64,000 nt of DNA from Casuarius casuarius (Eukaryota; Chordata; Aves; Casuariiformes; Casuariidae), in assembly GCA_003342895.1 (NCBI GenBank), contig PTFA01000366.1, positions 186,001-250,000 on the forward strand, in the 5' to 3' direction. The position numbers and the translations under genes are program-made. The notes under the pieces are model-generated. The model did no database searches. It was not told where the DNA came from and was given only the letters and a program-made list of their open reading frames with translations. Position 1 is the first letter of the stretch, and each line of letters begins with the position of its first letter. Positions 28,201 to 40,200 of the stretch are shown here, in pieces.

Positions 28201-31200
28201 ATAGCATATCTTTGTTTAAAGTTAAGCGAGCACACAAGGAAGCTGCACCCATTGATACAAAATGAGAGTATGATTCAATGTGCCAGTGCTGACACTGACT
28301 CTACTGCATCCATCTGTTCATCCTGCACTCAAAACTCAACAAATTCCTTTATACTTAACTGCTTCCCTTTTAATATAGATCAAAGGAAAGACGCTCCACA
28401 GGTACAAGCTGAGTTACAAGACAATAATCGACAAGGAGTACAAGGCAATTGATCATCTTCCCAACGCTGTGGTATCTCAGTACTTTTTTGCACTGGTGTC
28501 AGACAACAACTCTGGTTCATCTTATGTGCAGGTATAATCTGGATCCCTCTAGTGCAGATGTACAGCCATCACAGTCCCCGTTAAACCTTTCCCTGAAGGC
28601 ATTCTTCAGCTTTTATTCACGTACCTACCTGTATCTCTTCTCTAATTAGAGTTAGTAACATTTTCATCAAGAGAGCCACAGTTACATCAAGAGACCTCTA
28701 CATGCAATGAAAACCACATCTGAAAAAGCAATGTGGTCCTCATAAATAGCTATACGACCCTTATACATATACCCACCACAGCTGACTAACACTTCCTGTG
28801 GAAACTGGTGAGAAGTGTGATTATGCACACAGAATATAAGTGAGAATATGAGGATAGAAATAAGATCACAAGAACACTACGTTTTGTTTCTTGTGGAGAG
28901 ATGTTTGATTATAACTCTTCCTTTTACCCAGCTCATAAGCCAAATATAAGAGTTCAGATATGTTCTGATAATTTTGACTTTTTTGTCCCATAAAAGTTAA
29001 TGGAGTTGAACAAAACTTGGATATATTCTTTTACAAGCATAGTTTCCCTTCACTTATTATAATCACTGCAATAGGTGACCAAGAATTTCCTCAGATTATC
29101 TTCACTGCTCTAAAACTTTCAACTGAATTCATATCTGTATGTAAAAAGAATTTTCATACTTAAAACTGCTATTTATCCATCAATTTATATTTTTATTAAA
29201 CAAAGGCATCCGGTATCTCCCAGAGCTGAAAGACAATTCCACTGAAGACCAGTGGCTCAACTTCCCTTTTCACTTCCCTAGGGAAATTCTGTCTGTTTAT
29301 GAATAAAATAAATAAACTGTAGTTCACGTTCAAGTTATATAGTCTTTCTTTCATCTTCACTTATAAAATGACTTTGAAGGGAACCCAGAAAGCCATAATT
29401 TTTGCCTCCATGTTTTTATTCTGACATGTAATAAAGAGCTGTCACTGTAGTCGTTTTGGCTGTAGGCTGCAAATAAGCACTCCTAGAAGCCAAATGTGAT
29501 GACAAGTTTCTATTTAGTGACCCAAACGCCTTCTTCCTCTTTAGTAATTGAAAGTCAACATGGGACAATTAAAGAATGTTTAGCTGACTGCAACTTTCAC
29601 CAAGGATTTATGTAACAAAGATACACAAATACAGTCCCTTTCTCAACAGGAAAGTTTATGGAAGTTCAAAAAGTAATCAGCAAAATTCATGAAGGAAAAG
29701 CTTACTAAGAGCTGTTAAACACAAAAGACATCATCCTGGACTGAATAAATTCTGAGTCACAAATTGCTGGTGAGTAGCATTTTAGTGTTATATATAAGAA
29801 CATTTGCTCTGTTCTTGTCCCTCTTTCAGCTGTTGTTGGAGACAAGTTGGGGGTAAGATTGACTGTTCTATGTCCTTAGCCAGCGAGAGCTTTTCCAGAG
29901 CCCCAGAAGCATTCTGATCCAGGTTTATAGCTCTAAATCCAAATACAGCTGATCTCCCTCAAATGGATTAGCCATATACTCAGGGCACCCAGAGAAACCC
30001 AAGCATGGAGACTGAGACTCACCTGTGCATTCATGCTGTAGTCCTTTCCCATAGTACCCTTTTTCACAGATGCACTCAAACTGGCCAGTGTGAGTGCCAC
30101 ATTTACAGCTTGCCATGACGTCGCAGCAGTTTTCATTTGCCTCACAGAGGTATGAACAATGGGATATATCTTCTTGGATGTAACTGCCAGAGGGCAGATC
30201 TGAAATACACCAGTTTAATAAAAAATCCAACCAAAAATGCCCCCACAGCTTCGCAATGCTTCATTAGTGAAATGTTTCTTAAAAACCTATGTTTAAATCC
30301 TGAGCAATAGTGATGGCAGCACAAGGTAGAACCTTGCTTCACACAAAATACAGAAAAACTTGGTGGTCTTATCCTGGAAAAAAGTTTACTGGAACCCATA
30401 GCACAAAGATCCCCGAAGTCTTTCATTTGTTTTCATCTGAGTCAAGCACTAACTAATGTAAGAAATGCAGGAATCCAGTCTCACTCCCTACAGGAGTCCC
30501 TGAGACAGCTTCTCCTGACTTAGGTGGATGCTGTCTCTGGCTCTGTGACTTCCGTTCATGGGACTTCCAATTGGTTTGGTTATGTTATTTAAAAAAAACC
30601 TCCTTTCCTTCTGTGCACTTCCACAAAACAATTGCACCTTACCTGGAACAAACAGAATGGGAGTAAAACACACTGCTTCCATAAAAGTAGCACGCTCTTT
30701 AACATTAAATAAAGGAAATAATATTAATGGCTTGTCCGATGCTTGCACTAAGTCTCATTCAAGTAGCAGTGGCTTGCAAATGAAGCCACTAGCCATGAGA
30801 CCATGTGTTCTCACATCTCTAGCCATTTTTCACTCGCTAGTCTAAACCTCTTCTGCTTTCAGGGTGAATTATTTTTTAGAATAAAGTAGGTAAAAAAGGA
30901 TAAAAACCCAGTCCAAACTCTCTTTCCTTTCCATGCTCTTTCCAGTCTTATTGAATGTATAAGGCCAAAAAGAAATCATATTTATCTTTATACACAGAAA
31001 TCTGAAAGATTTCTGAATAGGCCAGCTCTTGTTCCTAAACACCAAAAGGCACTGAGGGTAGGCCTGAGATCTGTACTAGGTGCCTCTTTGTCTTTTGGAG
31101 AACCATAGATTTGATGGCCAGTATCATGTATTTATACAAAAGTCATACTGGGCCAAGAGCTCAGTCTGTTCCTTCTCAAGCAAAATGAAGAGTTGAATGG

Positions 31201-34200
31201 ATGTTTATGTGCATACACAAAGGAGGAGAATTTAGCTCACATTTTGTTGATTGTGAGTTAGTCACAAACACAAAGGAGGAGAATTTAGCTCACATTTTGT
31301 TGATTGTGAGTTAGTCACAAACTGTTTATCCTTTCAGCTGAAGAATGAACACCTCTGCTGGAAAGTGAGAGGAAAAATAAAAATATAAGGAATCACCATT
31401 ACATGAAATGTAATACAAAGACTATATTGGAGATCTTTCTGTTCAGACCTGTGCTCTCTCTGGGACTTCTGAGATTACTATATCAATACCTTCATGAAGA
31501 GCTCTGCGTGCCAGAGCTTCAAACTCAGTAAAACTGTGAAGAAGGTAACAGTGATCTTCTTTTGGATGGGAAGCCATGTCATTCAGCTCTCGGATATTCC
31601 CCTGCCATATCCCAAAGGTGAAGATCTCCACTCCAAATTCACGCAAGGATGCTGCAATGGGTCTTGGGTCTCCCCCATTGGAATATCCATCAGTAATAAG
31701 AAATATCACCTTCGTGGCATTTCCACGGGCATGCCGCAATATTTGCTGGAAGAGAAAATGAAATGGTACATCTCAGGCAAAAGGTTAGCACTGGCTGATC
31801 TGAACACTACTTTCTTCCATTATGCAGCTCCTTCTATTTGTGTCATAAGGCTTGACTAAGTTTTTGCAAGACCACCCACTATTAACAAAGATAAACCATC
31901 TGCAAACAGAGACTGTAGTTACACAAGGCCAAACACTGACTCACACTTCAGATGCCCATAGTCTGTCCAATCACAGCTGAAAAGAGACATTTTCACACTG
32001 ATCACCCATGTGACAGCAAAGATCCTGGTCAGTGCTTTAGTAACTCTATTTAGACTGCAATTTGAATGGCTAACACAAACACTGAAAATCTGTTGCAGGA
32101 TTTGTTCCTTGGGACAAAACTTCAGATGCTGCCAACTGTCTCAATGTCAAGAGAGTGATGTAGATGCATGTCAGCTGACAGTTTGGTTCATTACTGTTCA
32201 CCAGATGAATGTCATTTGACTCCAAACTTGTTTGACCATTCAGGCGTAGGCGAGGAGCTCACCAAAACCCACCATGCAAACAGGCTGCAGATGTGCTGCA
32301 AATGGTAGGATGCACACTCTCATTACCATGGCTTTCAGAATCTGCTCCATGAATAATTCCAAAGAGTTTGTAAGGGGTAACTTAAGAAAAACAATTATTT
32401 TATTAGGAATTATTTTGCGCAAAAGAATTCCCAGATCTACTGGAAGAATTGCAGAGATTGGCAGATCAACGAAAAGAATCAGTTGAACACACTTGAAAAC
32501 AGCTCACACACACGTATAGTAGCAACTTTTTATATGAGGAAGCTCATATAAGTGGTTAAAGTATCCACAGTGATTATCTGGCCACAGGCCAGGGAATTCT
32601 GTATTTCCACATTTTCCTTCCCACCTTCCATCTGCCTTTTCCTGCTCTAACAAGTGAAATTTCCAGAAATTCTGGAAAACAAAACAGTGACTGTGTCATT
32701 CACTTCCTGTAAGGCAGATGGAGAAGTTTTTTTACCTACAGCGAGTCCACAAGCCATTTGATAACATATGTAGATGGACAGAGAAAAGCACATACACACA
32801 CACACATGCATGGGCATGAGGGAGAAGGCAGGAGATGGAAGAGATGCTGTCTGGAACAGGAGTCTGGAAAACAATGCAGCTCAGGCACCTGATGTGCAAC
32901 ACACAAAAATCCAGCTATGCTTGCTGAGGCTTTATAAGCCTCCCTCTGTAGAGGGGAAGTTGAACAGGTTTTAGAAACAGATGGCAACATGTGATTGGTT
33001 AGAAACAAGTTCTTACTGAGGATCCACTGCCAAGTTAAAAATTTACAAATCAAAAGCAGAGTATTTGGATACATCTGCTGTTCAAAAAGGTTCCAAAGAG
33101 TCACCATGCATGGGGTGACTGGCTTCCCTAAATGTTACCTTGAACATCCCTCCTGCAGTCAGGTACTTTATGTTTACTAACTGCACAACTTCACTAGGAA
33201 ATTGGGGCCTAGGTAAAAGAGCGGTCTTCAAAACTGTAGTTTTCCACATGGAAAACGAAACCCTCAAAGTGACAATTACCACCAGAGTTTTCCATGGCAC
33301 CACGCATTCAATGATTGCATGTCAAGTCAAAGCCAGCAAATGGCTATAAAGTTTAACAAGGCAGCCAATTAAAGAAAGAGAAACAAATGTGACTACAACA
33401 CTTTTCTTCATTCTGTGCAAATAGCTTACCCACAACAGATTCCTCTTAAAAAATCAAAATTCCTTGTCCTTTGCACATTTAAGTTCTATTCTTATTTCTC
33501 TGCTAGATCATTAGCAGCAAATGTGGCTTGGAAAGAGGGCAAACATCACTTCAAAGCATGTAATTGCAACATGAGGCACACTTACTGTAAAATCTAGTAG
33601 TTTTCATTAAAAATTGACAGTCCAGATTATCAATTAATTTAATTTCAGCATCACTGCACCTATTTCCTACCAGCTGAGACTATGGCTGTAAACATTTAAG
33701 GGTAAAGAGGGGGAGAAGCTGTGAGATTTGCCAATGCCTTCACTGGAGCCAGCATTTTACCCTGTCTTCATAGTCACACAGTACTTGTAGAGAAAGCAAA
33801 GGGGACAGATGAGCATAGCGATAAAGACAGCTTCTACAACAACATTACACTGCCTGGAGAGGTCACTCACTCCAGCCCATTGCAGCAAGGATGTCACCTG
33901 TGACAAGGGTATGTCTATATGCTTAGCCTGTTCTTGCAGACTGTGAGTGTTGGAGACTTCACACGGGCAGCCTATTCCACTCTCTTTACAATAGTAAGCA
34001 CTTCTGCTTGTCCAGAGTCTCCCTGCTGCAGTCAGTTCTTGTCCTATTTCCAATGGGAAGAGGGAGAGATGCTTCTCTTCCTCTCTACAGCAACCTTTTA
34101 CTGAAGTGATACTCTTCTGGCATTCCATCTTTGTGAGACATCTCTCCTTTTTTGGCCAAAACACAGTTTCCACTCTTTCCTCTTAATCCATTTTTTTTCC

Positions 34201-37200
34201 TGCCTATTCTTGTTGCTCTTCTCTGAATTCTCACCAACTGGTCACATCCTACTTGAGGTATAGTACCCAGACCGGACACTCTATTCTAGCATTAGCCTTA
34301 CCACACCAAAGACAATGTGTACTGTGCTTCCTGGGTCTTATAGGCAACATTTCTTTCTGTACCTCCCAGAATGGTGACTGGTGGTGCATTTTTGTTTTTC
34401 TTGCGAGTCTGAGGTAACTTGTATGATTTGATATGTTTTAAAACCATCTTAAGTTTTGATCCACTGAATTCTAAGGGCCACTTGTGATTTATCACTACTC
34501 TCTCCCCAGCGAGCATTTCAGCTGCTGGTTATTTCTACCCCAGCGTAACATTCTACATTTGTCCCTATTGAATTATACTTTTCTCCCTTATTACAGTTTT
34601 CCCAGATCACTGTTGTTTGTCCATCCTGCCTCAAAAACTGCCAACAGCCCCATCTACCCTGCTGCCATCTACAAATTAAATGATTCTTTATTATATTCTA
34701 TATATAGATATATTCTATAGAAGGAATAAAGAGCATTTTTGACAAAATTCAGTAGCACTTGAGCAGGTCATGCCCTGCAAAACTCTGTCCATTGCATCCT
34801 TTCAGTCTGGCAGTGCACTAGTGCTATTTACTCCCTGAATATGTTTGTACACAGGTAGACAGAGTGCTTCCAAAAATGCTACGCTACTACGCTGCGGACT
34901 AAAAGCCACCCCATCTGTGTAACTGTCACGTTTGTAATTAGCCACAGTCTGCCAGAGCAAGAGCAGTTATGTGGTCTCAGGTGATGTCCGTGGCCCTGAA
35001 GGAGGGATTCTGAAAGCATCCCATATTTTCTCCCTTTTTTGTGAACTTATGTAAAAGGAAGCAGAATCAGACCTTCAGCTTGGTAGCATGCAAATACCTT
35101 ACTACCAGGTACATTTTAATAATAGATTAAAATCAATAAACCAATCTAAACCCAATGCAATAAATTGCATTTGACAGTCCTTCTGATGACGTTCATAGTG
35201 GGTTCTGAAAATCGTGTCATTGTATTATAAGCAGTAAAACTATTTAAGCCACTCTTAGAGCCACAAATTCCAAAAATCAGGTGAACTGAGCTGAGTAAAG
35301 TATTATTACATAATTTTAAAGTAAGACTTTTAAAATAAAATGTGTCTGGTTTTCACCTTAATCAAAGTCTCACAACTTGGACTGGTTCAAAGAACCTGCA
35401 GGGATTTCACAAATTTTTTTGCTAAGCCAGGCCAAATTTCAGGACACTTTGATTTTGATTTGGCAATTTCTTGATTTCAGGTACCTAATAAGCAAAACCA
35501 AACCATACACAAAACAATGGCACTGTGGTTTGAAAGGGTGCCAAGCAAAGTGCTGCTGTTGGGCTTGATTTTGTTACTACTTTTATGCAAAACCCACAGG
35601 GAGTGAAACAAAACTCTCCCTTAGACACACATGCTGTGCAAACCAAAGCTATTGTTCTTCATGTGGCTTCAGTCATAAGTGAAAAACCAGAATGAAGTGG
35701 AAAACTGGAATGAAAAGAATCAGGAAGATAAAGACAATGCAAAAAACAGTATGAAGACACATACTAGCGAAAATACAAATGCCTCATTTCAAGGTGCCTC
35801 TGGAAATGGATGTCATACTCTATAATAAATGGTAGTGCAGGTAGAGAAGGCAGTTCTATTTATAATTAAAATTTTAGAATTAACATTGCCATTTTAAGAC
35901 AGAATTCAAACAAACTAAATCTTTATCAAACATTAATTCTTCAGGCTGAAACTCTCTACCCAAGATATTTTTTTCAAGCTGTTTCAGTGAAAATCGGTGT
36001 TATTTCTGAAAACAAGATGAGGAAAAAAATATGTTCCAGCCACATTTATGTGTTTTGTGCAACTGTAGCATCTCTGAGCTTTGCAGCAGGAACTTTCAAC
36101 CCGTGAATCACCGGTATATTAGAAGTGGACATCTACCATCTTTGTGGAAAAGTAGCCCCCAAATTAGTATAAATTGTGAAACTTGTGTATGTGAGAAAGA
36201 AACTGCAGCTTGCACATGCTTAAGAGACATTTTGGAGATGATTGCCAGCGCAATTCTCTGAAGATCCCACCTGCACTCGGCTTGCTCTAGCAGAATGATT
36301 ATGCAACCCAAGACTATGTTGTAACACACACAGAAGGGGGAACAAAGCTTAATTTTGGCAGCACCTGGCTTTGCAAATTCAGTAATATTCTTCCAGTGCA
36401 ATTTCCCTCTGGGTGTAGCACAATGCTGCACAAACTCTGCATATGAAGGTACCGGATGGCACTACACATCGCCTCAGTTTTTCAGCAAGTGACACTCACA
36501 ATGGGTAGCAAAACAAGCCTGCGTATCTTCCTCAAATACGTGTCTGTCATCATGTGTCTGCACGGTGAGTTAAGAAGCTAGCTTGAGTCCCTGCAGTCTA
36601 GCCAGGGCAGCACAAATCTTGGAAAGGACTAATTAATTCTGATGAGCCAATTGTGGTGCCATTGTTGGAGGCCTGTAGCTAGCAGTGTCCCCAGGGGTCA
36701 ACTACTGGGTCCAGTGTTGTTCAACTTATTCATGAGTGACCTGGATGAAGGGACAGAGTGCACCCGCAGCAAGTTTGCCGATGACACAAAACTGGGAGGA
36801 GGGGCTGATCCACCAGAGGGCTGTGCTGCCATTCAGAGGGACCTCAGCAGGCTGGAGAGGTGGCAGAGAGGAACCTCACGGAGTTCAGCGAAGGGGAGTG
36901 CAGGGTCCTGCCCCTGGGGAGGAACAACCCCATGCACCAGGACAGGCTGGGGGTGACCTGCTGGAAAGCAGCTCTGCAGAGAAGGACCTGTGATTCCTGG
37001 TGGACAAGTTGAACATGAGCCAGCGATGTGCCTGGCAGCAAAGAAGGCCAACGGTATCCTGGGTTGCACTAGGAAGAGGATTGCAGTCGGCTGAAGGAGG
37101 TGATCCTTCCCCTCTGCTCAGCCCTGGTGAGGCCACACCTGGAGTGCTGGGTCCAGTTCTGGGCTCCCCAGGACAAGAGAGATGTGGATACTGGAGTGAG

Positions 37201-40200
37201 TCTAGGGAACGGCCACTAAGATGATTAAGGGACTGGAGCATCTCTCATCTGAGGGAAGGCTGAGAGAGCTGGGATGGTTCAGGCTGGAGAAGAGAAGTCT
37301 GAGGGAGGATTTTAGTAATATGTATAGATATCTTAAGGGAGAGTATAAAGAAGATGGAGCTAGACTCTTTACAGTGTTGCCCAGTGACAGGACAAGAGGC
37401 CATGGGCACAAACTGAAACACAGGAAGGTCCCTCTGAACATGAGGAAAAACGTCTTTACTGTGAGGGTGACAGAGCACTGGAACAGGCTGCCCAGAGAGG
37501 TTGTGGAGTCTCCTTCTCTGGAAATATTCAAAACCCACCTGCACGCAATCCTGTGCAACGTGATCTAGGTGACCCTGCTTGAGCAGAGGGGTTGGACTAG
37601 ATGATCTCCAGAGGTCCCTTCCAACCTCAGCCATTCTGTGATTCTGTGAATTATAAGGCAGCTTTGCTCTGCAAAACTAGACTGCCACGAGTGCTCACTT
37701 CAACTGCTATGCAGAGTAGACAGGCCCTCTGCGTCTTCTGGTGTGTACAAGAAAGGCTTGCTGTGAACACCAGCTTAACAAGCTCTCTTAATAGTGAGCC
37801 TTATGGGGCAGAGTAAGTGGGAAGCTTCAGGAAAAGGCTGTTTTTGAGGGGCAGATGGCATCCTTAGCTATATGAGCTTGAGATAAGGCAAACAGCCAGT
37901 AGCTTTTCTGTCCTCCGATTCCGAAAGGGCAACCTCCTCTTTGGGACACCGCTTTTTTCTGCCACACACAATCACAAATAGACATAAGGGAGCATGAAAC
38001 TGTTTTGCTGCTACCTGACATCCTCAAATATTCAGGGACCACTCAAATATTCAGGGAACAATGGATCTGAGCAGAGAAACAGAGTCTGACAGGATTGCTG
38101 CACAGTGCCCCTAGAAAACAAAATAAAACAAAGTCATTAAACTGACTGGCCCTCAAGTCTTGCACCTGTAGCTCTAGATGTAGAATCCCTGCTGTGTAAG
38201 AGCAGAGAGAAAGAACAAGGAAGGAGAGAAACATTCTGTGTTTGAGGGGGAAAAAAAGAGGCATAAATCAATTTTTAAATCATTTGTATATGTCTGGTGG
38301 TCCAGTTACTGTTTTGTTTCTTTCTTTGAGCATACAGTAACATAAAGAACGGCCACTGTCTGGAGCAACTGACAATCCAAGTAATGAGCTGTTGTCACAG
38401 GTCTTCTGGTAAGCCTTAACATTACATACAGTCACTACAGAGCTGTATCACTCTGCCTCTTTTCTCTAGTATTTATGTAGCATTTTACACCATTTTTGTT
38501 TCCTTTAACCATGACCCACACTCCTCTCTTCCAAAAAACCTTTCCTCTTCCATCTTCAGAAAGCCCTTTTCAAAGCTGTTCATTTTCCAATAGAAATTTC
38601 ATCTACTTTAAATGGGTATGTTCACTTAAACCCCAGACTTGCAAGCCTGCACCCAAGTGATCTGATGCATTTAGACAGTCCCCATTAGCTCTGTGGACTA
38701 CCAATCTGTCTAAAGATGAATTTCACTTATGACAAAGCTCCCCAGGCTTTTTGTAAGTTGTCAGGTTTCTCAATAAATAAAGCACAAGAATGCACCAAAC
38801 AGTACGGGAAAGATAAAAGGATCCAGAAAACTTATTTCTTGGAAGTATGAATATCCACATCTGCTTCTGATTGTAATTTCAAATGAAACTGTGAGCACTG
38901 GCATTACTTAGAATGAGGTGCTGAATGACCTTACTGGAGAACATGTCCTACTTGATCACTATAATAAATTCATAATAAAGGACGAGTACAAACAAAAGAA
39001 AACAATTAATGCTCTTCATGACTACTCTTGAAAGTGAAGCAGGGGACCACTAGAAAGACCACCTCCCTGATTGTTTTAGTACCTATTTTCTTGCCTACCC
39101 TTCTTTCACAGGAGTGATAGATCAGTCAGTTTCTGTAATCCTTTCACTCCTTTAGCAAAAATACAACATTCTTTTCACATTAGCAAAAAGTTATTACCAT
39201 CTGTATTGTATTCAATCTCGGTTTAGTGTGTACAAATATCTGGCAGACTCACCATTTCCTCTGTGCCAATAACAGCTCTTAGAATTAAAAAATGAAGTCT
39301 TGTGCAATAAAAAGTTTTTGTACAAAATCCAGTTCTAGAAATTCACTACTGCAAGGCAAAATTCAATCCTATTAGTGCAGTCACAAAAAGAGTTAAATCA
39401 CTGATTTCTGAGCTTTTAATACTAATTTAGAGTTTGTAAAAGTCATGGGATGAGCTGTGTTCAAGACCAGACTTCTTTAGGCCCTTAAGAGCCACAACAA
39501 TGACAGTGTTGAGGCTCTTTGTTACTGCCTTGATTACATGTCCTGCATCTAATCCCTAAACGCTTGATCTTGGGCCTAATCTCTGTCCTTACTCAGGCTT
39601 TTAAAGAGGATTTTGCCTATACAGAATTTGCTATTAATATATCTGTCTACAGGGAAACAAACTGAAATGGGTTAATCTGTCTCACTTTAAAAACTAACTT
39701 TCAGATAACATCAGTCATCCCCAGGATCCTTGCCAGAAGAAGGCTTGCCTTAAAAGGTTTAAGTTGGAACCTAGCTATCAAAACAACATTATTCAAGCAT
39801 TTATCACAAACATGGCACTGCTCCTTGTATGCAGTGTAGGGAATACCCTATCTAAGGGATACAAAGGGAATGCTATTAGTTATAAAACAGGAAGAACCAT
39901 CACTGTACTTCAGAAGTGAAACACAAAGTCCTCTATTACAGAGCCATTTATCCCTGCTATACCAATAGAGCACTTACACTGAATTTGTTTTCACCTTAGG
40001 AACTACCCTCTGGGATCAGTTCTGAATAAACCTGATGATTCTCTTCCCTGGAGGATTACTTACTCACAATGAAATAAATAAATCCCATATTATAATATTA
40101 CAGATTTAATACAATAATATAAAATAATATAAATAGCTGTAACATTCATATAATAACAAAAAAATTATACTTTATTACAAAAAACTGTGAATATGCATAC

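Larger units (their letters stand above)
6830..30022 (-). other. SVEP1: SVEP1 intron 3 (about 23.2 kb)
   Basis: A long intron between the EGF-like exon 3 and exon 4. It holds a small assembly gap at 8742-8781, a compound dinucleotide repeat at 22540-22617, a diverged tandem duplication at 25321-25430, and short homopolymers (T12 at 20662-20673, T11 at 25917-25927, A15 at 27542-27556). The rest is AT-rich, apparently unique DNA. Open frames up to 163 codons occur (for example 16928-17419 minus) but show no domain, splice context or recognisable relative, so I do not call them genes. Confidence 0.85.

Noticed and set aside
36642..37568. Open frames of about 100 to 118 codons between 36642 and 37568
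   Set aside because: They are pieces of the CR1 reverse transcriptase and 3' region broken over several frames, not host genes.
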